DNA from: Brenneria goodwinii
Lineage (GTDB): Bacteria > Pseudomonadota > Gammaproteobacteria > Enterobacterales > Enterobacteriaceae
Reading direction: 5' to 3'
Length of the DNA: 64,000 nucleotides
NCBI RefSeq assembly: GCF_002291445.1
Contig: NZ_CP014137.1
Coordinates: 2,914,001-2,978,000, forward strand
Shown here: piece by piece, positions 50,691 to 59,766 of the stretch
Layout of the letters: every line of letters starts with the position of its first letter
How positions within the stretch are numbered: the first letter of the stretch is position 1
Made by a program: the position numbers and the translations under genes
Notes under the pieces: model-generated
What the model was told of the DNA's origin: nothing
Database searches by the model: none
Seen by the model: the letters and a program-made list of their open reading frames with translations, nothing else

Positions 50691-52538
50691 TCAGATAGAC
50701 AGCTTGTTAATGCGTTTGCCGCCGTAAAGCAGGTTAACGATGGCACGAGTACCGACGATCGCCGTAAACATCGAGGTTGCCACCCCGATAGCCGTGGTGA
50801 TGGCAAAGCCTTTAATCGAACCAGTACCGACAGCGTAAAGGATAATGGCGGTAATCAGAGTGGTCAGGTTGGCATCCACGATACTGGAGAATGCGCCTTT
50901 ATACCCTTCATGAATCGCCTGCTGGACGCTACGCCCATTTTTAAGCTCTTCCTTAATACGCTCGTTAATCAACACGTTGGCATCGACAGCCACCGCCAGC
51001 GTCAACACGATACCGGCAATACCCGGCATGGTTAGCGTGGCGCCCGGCAACAATGACATCACGCCGACGATCAGCACCAGGTTAGCCACCAACGCCGTTG
51101 TGGCAATCACGCCGAACTTACGATAGTAAACCACCATAAAGACGATTGACGCGACCAACCCCCACAGACAGGCTTCCAGCCCTTGGGTGATGTTCTGCAT
51201 ACCCAATGTCGGCCCGATGGTACGCTCTTCCACAATCTGGATCGGCGCGATCAGCGCGCCGGCGCGCAGCAGCAGGGAAAGCTGGCGGGCCTCGTTCGGG
51301 TTATCAATACCGGTGATGCGGAAGCTGTTACCCAACCGCGACTGGATCGTCGCCACGTTGATCACTTCTTCCTGTTTCTCCAGGATCGCACGGCCGTTGG
51401 CGTCTTTCTTGCCGCTGTCTTTATATTCGACAAACAGCGTCGCCATCAGTTTGCCGATGCTGTCCTTGGTGAAATTGGACATGGTGTTACCACCAGCGCT
51501 ATCCAGCGATATATTCACCTGCGGACGGTTGTATTCATCATTGCTCGACGTAGAGTCAGTAATGTGATCGCCGGTTAAAATAACGCGTTTAAACAGCACT
51601 ACCGGCGCGCCGTCACGCATATTCTTCACTTCGGAGTCGCCCGGCACGCGGCCATTGGCGGCGGCGGTAGCGTCGGCATCGCTATTGACCAGACGGAATT
51701 CCAGCGTGGCGGTCGCGCCCAGAATTTCCTTGGCTCGCGCGGTATCCTGAATACCCGGCAGCTCAACCACGATTCTGTCGGCGCCCTGACGTTGAACCAA
51801 CGGTTCGGCGACGCCAAGCTGGTTAACACGGTTACGCAGGATATTGATGTTTTGCTGCACCGCATATTCACGCGCCTCACGCAGGCGTTCATCGCTCATG
51901 ACCGCACGCAGCAGGTTGCTGCCGCTGGCGCTGATGACCAGATCGCGGTGACGGGAGGTCAAATAGCTCACTCCGCCGTCACGCGTTTGCGCATCGCGGA
52001 AACGGATTTCAACACCGTAGTTGTCGATTTTACGCACCGCAGCATAAGGAATGTTTTTCTCACGCAAATCGCTGCGCAGAGAATCCATTGACTGTTCTTG
52101 CAACTTGCCCAGCGCGGTATCCATATCCACTTCCATCAGGAAGTGAACGCCGCCGCGCAGATCAAGCCCCAGTTTCATCGGCTCGGCACCCAGGACGCGT
52201 AACCACGTCGGCGTTGCGGGGGCGAGGTTAAGCGCCACAACAAATTTGTCGCCCAGCTCATTCAGAAGGGCTTCACGGGCACGGATTTGTATATCCGGGT
52301 TGGAGAAGCGAGCCAGAATCGCACCATTTTCCAATGCAATCGACTTACTGGTGATATTTTGCTCTTTTAATACATTTTGGACTTGGATCAGCGTCGTTTC
52401 GCTGGCGGCGGTTCCCCGCGCGCCAGTAACTTGTACCGCCGGATCCTCACCATACAGGTTAGGAAGCGCATAGACCAGACCGATGACCAAAGCCACGATC
52501 AGCATCAGGTACTTCCACAAAGGATAACGGTTTAACAC
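50691..52538 (-). CDS. secD: Protein translocase subunit SecD
   Basis: A 615-residue partner of SecF with one N-terminal helix, a large periplasmic P1 domain (about 30-450, LGLDLRGGVHFLMEVD near 115-130) and five C-terminal helices holding the proton-path Asp in LTLAVAVDANVLINERIKEE. Length equals E. coli SecD. The operon runs queA-tgt-yajC-secD-secF. Confidence 0.98.
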   Translation of the reverse strand: MLNRYPLWKYLMLIVALVIGLVYALPNLYGEDPAVQVTGARGTAASETTLIQVQNVLKEQNITSKSIALENGAILARFSNPDIQIRAREALLNELGDKFVVALNLAPATPTWLRVLGAEPMKLGLDLRGGVHFLMEVDMDTALGKLQEQSMDSLRSDLREKNIPYAAVRKIDNYGVEIRFRDAQTRDGGVSYLTSRHRDLVISASGSNLLRAVMSDERLREAREYAVQQNINILRNRVNQLGVAEPLVQRQGADRIVVELPGIQDTARAKEILGATATLEFRLVNSDADATAAANGRVPGDSEVKNMRDGAPVVLFKRVILTGDHITDSTSSNDEYNRPQVNISLDSAGGNTMSNFTKDSIGKLMATLFVEYKDSGKKDANGRAILEKQEEVINVATIQSRLGNSFRITGIDNPNEARQLSLLLRAGALIAPIQIVEERTIGPTLGMQNITQGLEACLWGLVASIVFMVVYYRKFGVIATTALVANLVLIVGVMSLLPGATLTMPGIAGIVLTLAVAVDANVLINERIKEELKNGRSVQQAIHEGYKGAFSSIVDANLTTLITAIILYAVGTGSIKGFAITTAIGVATSMFTAIVGTRAIVNLLYGGKRINKLSI

Positions 52539-52565
52539 GGCAATTCCCTTCGGGAAAATCGAAAA

Positions 52566-52898
52566 TTACAGGGCCTTGATTGTGCCCTTCGGCAGCACGG
52601 CAGCCACGAAATCACGTTTGATAACAACTTCATTGGTGTCATTCAACGCAATGGCGATATAGCCGGTTTCAGACACTTTAGTCACACGCCCGACCAGACC
52701 GCCGGTGGTTAAGACTTCATCACCCTTGCTGATGGAATCCATTAGCTTTTTATGTTCCTTGGCGCGTTTTTGCTGTGGGCGCAGGATCATAAAGTAGAAA
52801 ATCAGACCAAAAACGGCCAGCATAATAACCAGAGAGTACGGGCTTCCCTGAGCCGGAGCGCCAGTCGCTGCTACAGCATCGGAGATAAAAAGACTCAT
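52566..52898 (-). CDS. yajC: Sec translocon accessory protein YajC
   Basis: A 110-residue single-pass membrane protein (helix about 18-38, YSLVIMLAVFGLIFYFMILR) with a cytoplasmic domain containing GDEVLTTGGLVGRV. It associates with SecDF-YidC and also with AcrB in E. coli. Confidence 0.97.
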   Translation of the reverse strand: MSLFISDAVAATGAPAQGSPYSLVIMLAVFGLIFYFMILRPQQKRAKEHKKLMDSISKGDEVLTTGGLVGRVTKVSETGYIAIALNDTNEVVIKRDFVAAVLPKGTIKAL

Positions 52899-52981
52899 TT
52901 AAATTTCCTCTTTGTTATCAAAAATATAAGTTATCAGTGTGACAAAAGTGAATAAGATGAAAATCACAATAACGCCGGCTG

Positions 52982-54127
52982 TCAGTTGCTGTCAGCAACG
53001 TTTTTTTCAGCAAGCGGCGGAACCGGTTTGCCCATCCGTTGGTAAAAATCCACCACAAAGTGATCTAATTTACCCTCTTCAATGGCCTGACGTAAACCCG
53101 CCATCAAACGTTGATAATAACGCAAATTGTGGATGGTATTGAGTCGCGCCCCGAGTATTTCGTTGCAACGGTCAAGATGATGCAAGTATGCGCGGCTATA
53201 ATTGCGACACGTATAGCAATCACAGTGCTCGTCAAGCGGGCGGACATCATCCCTATGCTTCGCATTGCGGATTTTAACCACGCCATCCGTAACAAATAGA
53301 TGACCGTTACGCGCATTACGCGTCGGCATAACGCAGTCAAACATATCAATACCGCGACGTACGCCTTCCACCAAATCTTCCGGCTTGCCGACCCCCATCA
53401 GATAGCGGGGTTTATCCGCCGGGATCTGAGGACAGACATGCTCCAGAATACGGTGCATATCCTCTTTAGGCTCGCCGACCGCCAAACCGCCCACAGCGTA
53501 CCCATCAAAGCCAATGTCTACCAGTTCTTTTACCGATACATCACGTAAATCTTCGTAAACACTTCCTTGAATAATACCGAACAACGCGTTCTTGTTATTC
53601 AGCTCGTCAAAGCGCTGGCGGCAGCGTTTCGCCCAGCGCAGGGACATTTCCATTGAGCGTTTAGCGTAGTCCCATTCAGCCGGATATGGAGTGCATTCAT
53701 CAAAAATCATGACCACATCGGATCCCAGGTCGTACTGAATCTCCATCGATTTTTCCGGGCTAAGGAAGATGGCGTCGCCGTTGATGGGGTTGCGGAAATG
53801 AACGCCTTCTTCGGTGATCTTGCGGATATCGCCAAGGCTGAAGACCTGAAAACCGCCTGAATCGGTCAGGATCGGACCGTGCCACTGCATGAAATCATGT
53901 AAATCGCCATGCAATTTCATAATTTCCTGACCGGGGCGCAGCCACAGGTGAAAGGTGTTTCCCAACAGGATCTGCGCGCCGGTGTCTTTTACTTCTTCCG
54001 GCGTCATGCCCTTCACCGTGCCGTAGGTGCCGACGGGCATAAACGCCGGGGTCTCCACCACGCCGCGTTCAAAAATCAATCTGCCGCGCCGGGCGCGGCC
54101 ATCGGTTTTTTGTAATTCGTACTTCAC
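52982..54127 (-). CDS. tgt: tRNA-guanine transglycosylase
   Basis: A 381-residue enzyme that swaps guanine-34 for preQ1 in tRNAs with GUN anticodons. TIM barrel with ILTDSGGFQVFSL (catalytic Asp about 89), GRRGIDMFDCVMPTRNARNGH-type segment with the nucleophilic Asp (about 264), and the zinc site CDCYTC...H. It is 6 residues longer than E. coli Tgt at the C terminus. It shares a pathway with queA (next upstream) and queC (14.3 kb). Confidence 0.97.
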   Translation of the reverse strand: MKYELQKTDGRARRGRLIFERGVVETPAFMPVGTYGTVKGMTPEEVKDTGAQILLGNTFHLWLRPGQEIMKLHGDLHDFMQWHGPILTDSGGFQVFSLGDIRKITEEGVHFRNPINGDAIFLSPEKSMEIQYDLGSDVVMIFDECTPYPAEWDYAKRSMEMSLRWAKRCRQRFDELNNKNALFGIIQGSVYEDLRDVSVKELVDIGFDGYAVGGLAVGEPKEDMHRILEHVCPQIPADKPRYLMGVGKPEDLVEGVRRGIDMFDCVMPTRNARNGHLFVTDGVVKIRNAKHRDDVRPLDEHCDCYTCRNYSRAYLHHLDRCNEILGARLNTIHNLRYYQRLMAGLRQAIEEGKLDHFVVDFYQRMGKPVPPLAEKNVADSN

Positions 54128-54233
54128 TTAGCCTCCAGCATCAGAAAAACAGTCTGATGTTGATATTGATAATGCCAGATAAACGCCCGACAGAGCCTGG
54201 CCTGCGGCGTACATAAAAGGTTCAGACGGATAA

Positions 54234-55301
54234 CTACCCGATCTGCTCCTGCTCGGCCAGCGGATTGCGCGTGATAAACATGGCGTCTCCGTAGCTGAAA
54301 AAACGATACTGTTCAGCGACCGCCTGCCGATAGGCCGACATGGTATGTTGGTAGCCGGCGAAGGCCGACACCAGCATGATCAGCGTTGACTCCGGCAGAT
54401 GAAAGTTGGTCACCAGCGCATCGATAATCCGATAGTGATAACCCGGATAAATAAAGATACGGGTATCGCCGAAAAACGGCGCGATCAACGCCTCCTTGCT
54501 GGCTTGCGCCGCGCTTTCCAGCGAGCGGACGGAGGTGGTGCCGACCGCCACGACCTTATTGCCGCGCGCTTTACAGGCCAGCACCGCGTCGACCACCTCC
54601 TGCGGCACTTCGGCATATTCGGCGTGCATCACATGATCTTCGATGGTTTCTACGCGTACCGGCTGAAATGTCCCCGCCCCGACGTGCAGGGTGACAAACG
54701 CCATCTCCACGCCCTTCTCGCGTAACGCCGCCAGCATCGGCTCATCAAAGTGCAACCCCGCCGTCGGCGCTGCCACCGCGCCCGGACGCCGGCTGTAGAC
54801 CGTCTGATAGAGTTCGCGGTCGGATTCTTCGTCCGGCCGATCGATATAAGGCGGCAGCGGGATATGGCCGATATCGTTCAGAATCGACAACACGTCGCGG
54901 GAATCATCAAAATGCAGTTCAAACAACGCGTCATGGCGGGCGACCATCGTTGCCCTGACGCTGTCATCATCGCCAAGCAACAGTTCCGCGCCGGGTTTTG
55001 GCGCTTTTGACGCGCGCACATGCGCAATCACGCGCCGCTCATCCAGCACCCGTTCCACCAGCACTTCCAATTTGCCGCCGCTGGCCTTGCGCCCGAACAG
55101 ACGCGCCGGAATAACGCGCGTATTGTTAAACACCAGCAGATCGCCGGCATCCAGCTTATTCAGCAAATCGGTAAACACGCCGTGCGTCAGATTTCCCGTC
55201 GGCCCATCCAGCGACAGCAGACGACACCCGCTACGCTGAGCCTGCGGATAATGGGCGATCAATGATTCAGGGAGTTCAAACGAAAAATCGGCAACACGCA
55301 T
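54234..55301 (-). CDS. queA: S-adenosylmethionine:tRNA ribosyltransferase-isomerase
   Basis: A 355-residue enzyme that transfers and isomerises the ribosyl moiety of AdoMet to preQ1-tRNA, giving epoxyqueuosine. Family segments: LPESLIAHYPQAQRSGCRLL, VFNNTRVIPARLFGRK, APTAGLHFDEPML and TNFHLPESTLIMLVSAFAG. It is the first gene of queA-tgt-yajC-secDF, with a 113-base divergent region to acpH. Confidence 0.97.
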   Translation of the reverse strand: MRVADFSFELPESLIAHYPQAQRSGCRLLSLDGPTGNLTHGVFTDLLNKLDAGDLLVFNNTRVIPARLFGRKASGGKLEVLVERVLDERRVIAHVRASKAPKPGAELLLGDDDSVRATMVARHDALFELHFDDSRDVLSILNDIGHIPLPPYIDRPDEESDRELYQTVYSRRPGAVAAPTAGLHFDEPMLAALREKGVEMAFVTLHVGAGTFQPVRVETIEDHVMHAEYAEVPQEVVDAVLACKARGNKVVAVGTTSVRSLESAAQASKEALIAPFFGDTRIFIYPGYHYRIIDALVTNFHLPESTLIMLVSAFAGYQHTMSAYRQAVAEQYRFFSYGDAMFITRNPLAEQEQIG

Positions 55302-55414
55302 GACAATTCACTTAGCTATTTAATACATTAAAAAATGGGCGGCCTAGTCTAGAGCCGCAAGCGCATGGCTGCAAGAAATAAGCACGCGCAAACGGAATGC
55401 ATTATACTGCCGCC

Positions 55415-55996
55415 ATGAATTTTCTTGCTCACCTCCATCTGGCCACACTGGCCGACAGTTCGCTGTTAGGCAATCTGATGGCTGATTTCGTCCGCGGCAA
55501 TCCTCAGGAAAACTACTCTGAGGATATCGTCGCGGGTATCCGTTTACATCGCCGGGTCGATTCGCTGACCGACAGCCTGCCGGAGGTGAAGCAGGCGCGC
55601 CAGTATTTCAGCGCCGATTACCGTCGTGTCGCGCCCATTACGCTGGATGTGCTGTGGGATCACTTTCTGGCCCGCCACTGGCTACAGCTGGAGCCGCAAA
55701 TATCGCTGCCTGCGTTTGTCGGTCTGGCGCAAGCGCAAATCACGCCGCATCTGGCGCAAACGCCCGATCGTTTTCAAAACTTGAATCGCTACCTATGGCC
55801 GGAACGCTGGCTGGAACGCTACGCTGAATTGCCGTTCATTGCCGATGTGCTGCATAGAATGTCGATTCGTCGTCCCAAGCTGGCGGCGCTTTCCGGCTCA
55901 TTCAGCGATATTGAACAGAACTATCCTCAATTTGAAACACTCTTCTGGCAGTTTTACCCAAGGATGATGAACCTGGCGAAAATGCGGCGGCTATGA
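55415..55996 (+). CDS. acpH: Acyl carrier protein phosphodiesterase
   Basis: A 193-residue HD-superfamily hydrolase that removes 4'-phosphopantetheine from ACP. MNFLAHLHLATLADSSLLGN, ADFVRGNP and LHRRVDSLTD carry the metal-binding His/Asp residues. I use the ATG at 55415, which gives the conserved start; 6 upstream codons are open. In E. coli malZ lies on the other side; here ahpC and a mechanosensitive channel gene follow. Confidence 0.95.
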   Translation: MNFLAHLHLATLADSSLLGNLMADFVRGNPQENYSEDIVAGIRLHRRVDSLTDSLPEVKQARQYFSADYRRVAPITLDVLWDHFLARHWLQLEPQISLPAFVGLAQAQITPHLAQTPDRFQNLNRYLWPERWLERYAELPFIADVLHRMSIRRPKLAALSGSFSDIEQNYPQFETLFWQFYPRMMNLAKMRRL

Positions 55997-56024
55997 ATTC
56001 GGGTACGCTTAACACAAGGCCATG

Positions 56025-56061
56025 ATATAAATCATCTATTAGATCGATAGATGAAAGCTAT
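56025..56061 (+). promoter_or_regulatory. OxyR-type tetrapartite binding site upstream of ahpC
   Basis: Four quarter-sites at exact 7-base spacing: ATAT-N7-CTAT-N7-ATAG-N7-CTAT, 15 of 16 core bases of the OxyR consensus ATAG-N7-CTAT-N7-ATAG-N7-CTAT. It ends 106 bases before the ahpC ATG. Peroxide induction of ahpC by OxyR is established in enterobacteria; binding here is inferred. Confidence 0.7.
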
Positions 56062-56167
56062 CTCATCGATTGGTCTCTTTGCCTGTCTTCCCTCCGGCAA
56101 AGTCCATATACTTATTAATGTTTTTCACATTAATCCATTCATTAATAATAAATTACAGGAGTAATTA

Positions 56168-56770
56168 ATGGTCCTGGTAACTCGTCAAGCCCCTGACTTC
56201 ACCGCGGCTGCCGTTCTCGGCAGTGGCGAAATCGTTGAAAATTTCAACTTTAAAAAACACATCAGCGGTAAACCGGCCGTGATTTTCTTCTGGCCAATGG
56301 ACTTTACCTTCGTTTGCCCGTCGGAACTGATCGCGTTCGATCACCGCTATGAAGAGTTCCAACAGCGTGGCGTTGAAGTGGTCGGCGTTTCTTTCGACTC
56401 TGAGTTCGTGCATAACGCATGGCGTCAAACCCCTGTCGACAAAGGCGGTATCGGCGAAGTGAAATATGCCATGGTTGCCGACGTTAAGCGTGAGATTCAG
56501 AAAGCCTACGGTATCGAACACCCGGACGCCGGCGTGGCGTTGCGCGGCTCCTTCCTGATCGACAAAGAAGGCATCGTGCGCCATCAGGTGGTCAACGATC
56601 TGCCTTTGGGCCGCAACATTGATGAAATGCTGCGTATGGTCGACGCGCTGCAGTTCCATGAAGAGCACGGCGAAGTTTGTCCCGCCCAGTGGGAAAAAGG
56701 GAAATCCGGTATGGGCGCCTCTCCAGACGGCGTCGCGAAATACCTGTCTGAAAACGCCGACAAACTGTAA
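56168..56770 (+). CDS. ahpC: Alkyl hydroperoxide reductase C, 2-Cys peroxiredoxin
   Basis: A 200-residue typical 2-Cys peroxiredoxin of the Prx1/AhpC group. The active-site motif P43-x3-T47-x2-C50 is in WPMDFTFVCPSE, and the resolving Cys171 is in GEVCPAQW. The GG-x-G and C-terminal Tyr/Phe motifs typical of sensitive eukaryotic enzymes are only partly present. No ahpF lies beside it, so electrons may come from thioredoxin or an unlinked AhpF. A GGAG ribosome site precedes the ATG. This differs from the E. coli ahpCF arrangement and corresponds to the stand-alone ahpC found in Yersinia and relatives. Confidence 0.94.
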   Translation: MVLVTRQAPDFTAAAVLGSGEIVENFNFKKHISGKPAVIFFWPMDFTFVCPSELIAFDHRYEEFQQRGVEVVGVSFDSEFVHNAWRQTPVDKGGIGEVKYAMVADVKREIQKAYGIEHPDAGVALRGSFLIDKEGIVRHQVVNDLPLGRNIDEMLRMVDALQFHEEHGEVCPAQWEKGKSGMGASPDGVAKYLSENADKL

Positions 56771-57001
56771 TCGCCCCGCACGTCATTCCGCCGAAGCCAG
56801 TTGCCCGCAGCAGCTGGCTTCTTTGCTTTCCGACAACGTTCTTACCGCCCCGTTAAGTCAGCCCGCAGCGCAAACCCGGCTATTTCCGTCTTGACCCGCG
56901 TCGTCAAAACAAAAAGTTGACTGAGTGCGCCAAATCCTTAGCCTTAAACGAGATCTATCGTTAATACCTGGCCGGTTTGCTGGCATATCAAAGAGGGACG
57001 C

Positions 57002-58267
57002 ATGCAACAAAATCTTGCTCTGTGGCTGGAAAACGCGGGAATGCAACACACTGGCATCATTGCGCTACTGATTGTTCTGGGGCTGATATTGCTGATTTCA
57101 GCCGTTATTCATCTGATTCTCCATCAGGTGGTGCTAAAAAGGATGGTATTGCGTTCGTCAAACCAAACGAACAGTGCCGACGTCCCTGGTTGGAAACAGG
57201 CTTTAACGCAGCATAACCTGTTTAATCGCCTGGCCTTTCTGTTCCAGGGCATCATTCTCAATATTCAGGTGGTACTGTGGCTGCCGTCCCAAAGTGAAAC
57301 CCGTGAAGCGCTGGTGATCTGTTCTCAGGTCTGGATCATGATTTTCGCTTTGCTGGTGCTGTTTTCGCTGCTTGATATCCTGCTGACCGTTTCCGCGCGT
57401 TCAAAAGTCGCCACCCAGTTGCCGCTACGGGGGATCTTTCAAAGCCTGAAGCTGATCGCCACCATCGTGATCGGCATTATGGTGGTGTCGCTGCTGATTG
57501 GAAAATCGCCGTTGATTCTGATCAGCGGTCTGGGGGCGATGACCGCCGTCCTGATGCTGGTGTTTAAAGATCCGATTATGGGGCTGGTGGCGGGAATTCA
57601 GCTCTCGGCCAACAATATGCTGTTGCTGGGAGACTGGCTGGAAATGCCGAAATACGGCGCGGATGGCGCGGTAATCGATATCGGCTTGACCACGGTTAAG
57701 GTCAAAAACTGGGACAATACCATCACCACCATCCCCACTTACGCCCTGATATCGGACTCATTCAAAAACTGGCGCGCCATGTCGGAATCGGGCGGCCGCC
57801 GCATCAAGCGCAGCGTCAATATCGATACCACCAGCGTGCATTTTATGACCGAAGACGAACAGCAGCGGCTGCTACGCAGCAGACTGCTCTCGCCGTATAT
57901 CGCCCACAAGACCAGTGAATTGCAACAACATAATGCGCAGGCCGACCTCTCCTCGCCGCTCAACGGACGCCGGCTGACCAATCTGGGGACGTTCCGCGCC
58001 TATCTTCAGGCTTATCTGCACGCGCATCCGGGAATTCATAACGGCATGACGTTGATGGTGCGCCAGTTGGCGCCGACGCCGGAAGGCTTACCGCTGGAAA
58101 TTTACGCCTTCACCAATACCACTGCCTGGGTGGAATATGAAAGCATACAGGCGGACATCTTCGACCATATCTTCGCCGTGATGCCGGAGTTCGATTTGCG
58201 CGTGCATCAGACGCCGACCGGTTATGATATGCAGGCGCTGGCTCGGCAGGTGGTTGCAACCCGTTAA
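57002..58267 (+). CDS. ybdG: Mechanosensitive channel MscM-type YbdG
   Basis: A 421-residue MscS-superfamily protein. Five membrane segments in the first half, the pore-lining helix around ILISGLGAMTAVLMLVFKD (about residue 172), then the MscS beta domain (LGDWLEMPKYGADGAVIDIGL). YbdG mediates the miniconductance MscM-type response to mild hypo-osmotic stress in E. coli (415 residues), where the gene is at a different locus. AGAGGGACGC precedes the ATG. Confidence 0.92.
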   Translation: MQQNLALWLENAGMQHTGIIALLIVLGLILLISAVIHLILHQVVLKRMVLRSSNQTNSADVPGWKQALTQHNLFNRLAFLFQGIILNIQVVLWLPSQSETREALVICSQVWIMIFALLVLFSLLDILLTVSARSKVATQLPLRGIFQSLKLIATIVIGIMVVSLLIGKSPLILISGLGAMTAVLMLVFKDPIMGLVAGIQLSANNMLLLGDWLEMPKYGADGAVIDIGLTTVKVKNWDNTITTIPTYALISDSFKNWRAMSESGGRRIKRSVNIDTTSVHFMTEDEQQRLLRSRLLSPYIAHKTSELQQHNAQADLSSPLNGRRLTNLGTFRAYLQAYLHAHPGIHNGMTLMVRQLAPTPEGLPLEIYAFTNTTAWVEYESIQADIFDHIFAVMPEFDLRVHQTPTGYDMQALARQVVATR

Positions 58268-58280
58268 CTCACGCCCGCAC

Positions 58281-58312
58281 AAAGTAAAACGGGGATGAAA
58301 CCTTCATCCCCG
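58281..58312 (-). terminator. Terminator of proY (possibly bidirectional)
   Basis: CGGGGATGAA and TTCATCCCCG form a perfect 10-bp stem. On the minus strand it is followed by TTTTACTTT. It lies 23 bases past the proY stop and 23 bases past the ybdG stop, so it can serve both convergent genes. Confidence 0.8.
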
Positions 58313-58334
58313 TATGCTCGCCCGCTTGTTCAGC

Positions 58335-59696
58335 CTAGCGCCGCTGATATCTCTGCTTGATCGCATAACCCGCCAGCAGCAATACAATCCAGACAATGCC
58401 GACATAAAGCGACACGCGGGTATCGGGGAAATAACCAATCAAGCCGATGATAAAAAACAGGAAGATAATGGCGAACATCGACATCGCCACGCCGCCCCGT
58501 AACGGGAACGCCAGCGCTTTCACCTGCTCGCGGCTTAAGCCGCGGCGAAAAGCGATCTGCGAACATAGGATCATGATCCACACCCAAACGGTGGCAAAGG
58601 TTGCCAGCGAGGCGATAACCAGGAAGACCTTACCCGGCATAATATAGTTCAGATATACCGCAATCAGCAGAGCCAGCATCATCACCACGACAGTGACCCA
58701 CGGTATGCCGCGTTTAGAAATCTGGGTAAAGACTTTTGGCGCATGGCCCTGTTCAGCCATACCGTGCAACATACGCCCGACGCCAAACACATCGCTGTTA
58801 ATGGCCGAGAGCGAGGCGGTAATCACCACAAAGTTCAGGATGCCGGCAGCGGCGGTGATCCCCAGATGCTGGAATGTCAGAACAAACGGACTCCCATTGG
58901 TGCCAACCTGATTCCATGGGTAAATCGACATGATGACAAACAACGTGCCCACATAGAACACCAGAATACGCCAGGGAACGGAGTTGATGGCGCGCGGGAT
59001 CGATTTTTTCGGATCCTGAGCTTCGCCGGCGGTAATACCGATAATTTCCACCCCGCCATAAGCAAACATCACCAATTGCAACGAGAGGATCATCCCCATC
59101 ACGCCATTACTGAAGAATCCGCCGTTGGTCCACAGATTATGAATGCCGGTAGGTTCACCGCCGTTGCCGATGCCCCAGACAATAATGCCGATCCCGGCCA
59201 CGATCATGATGATAATGGTGGCGACCTTAAAGAAAGACAGCCAGAATTCCAACTCGCCGAAGACTTTTACATTCATCAGGTTAATCGCCCCGATGATCAG
59301 TACGACGCTAAGCACCCACACCCAGTGAGGTACGGCCGGAAACCAGACTCCCATGTAAATACCAAACGCGGTTACATCGGCAATGGCGACAATCAGCATC
59401 TCAAAACAGTAGGTCCAGCCGGTAATATAACCGGCCAGCGGCCCGAGGTAATCTTGTGCATAGCGGGAAAAGGAGCTGGCCTGCGGGTTATTCACTGACA
59501 TTTCGCCCAGCGCCCGCATGATAATATAAGCGACAATGCCGCCAAGCAGGTAAGCCAGCAGGACGCTAGGCCCCGCCATCTGGATGGCGCTGGCCGATCC
59601 ATAAAACAGCCCGGTACCGATCGCCGAACCCAAGGCGATAAAACGGATATGCCGCGTACTTAACCCACGCTTGAGCTTAGTGGATTGTTGTTCCAT
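58335..59696 (-). CDS. proY: Amino-acid permease ProY
   Basis: A 453-residue 12-helix APC-family permease, annotated in enterobacteria as a cryptic proline (and in some species histidine) transporter. GSAIGTGLFYGSASAIQMAGP is the substrate-binding unwound helix 1. The GVEIIGITAGEAQDPKKSIPRA motif is typical. It lies about 70 bases downstream of brnQ in the same direction, so the pair forms an amino-acid uptake unit. Confidence 0.94.
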   Translation of the reverse strand: MEQQSTKLKRGLSTRHIRFIALGSAIGTGLFYGSASAIQMAGPSVLLAYLLGGIVAYIIMRALGEMSVNNPQASSFSRYAQDYLGPLAGYITGWTYCFEMLIVAIADVTAFGIYMGVWFPAVPHWVWVLSVVLIIGAINLMNVKVFGELEFWLSFFKVATIIIMIVAGIGIIVWGIGNGGEPTGIHNLWTNGGFFSNGVMGMILSLQLVMFAYGGVEIIGITAGEAQDPKKSIPRAINSVPWRILVFYVGTLFVIMSIYPWNQVGTNGSPFVLTFQHLGITAAAGILNFVVITASLSAINSDVFGVGRMLHGMAEQGHAPKVFTQISKRGIPWVTVVVMMLALLIAVYLNYIMPGKVFLVIASLATFATVWVWIMILCSQIAFRRGLSREQVKALAFPLRGGVAMSMFAIIFLFFIIGLIGYFPDTRVSLYVGIVWIVLLLAGYAIKQRYQRR

Positions 59697-59766
59697 AAAT
59701 AAGCAACCCTGTTACAAAAGAAAAACCACAGACAATGCCTGTGGTATATAAATCAAATTCATCGCG

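Noticed and set aside
58743..59498. 251-codon open frame opposite proY
   Set aside because: Antisense to a well-supported permease gene; composition reflects the complementary strand.
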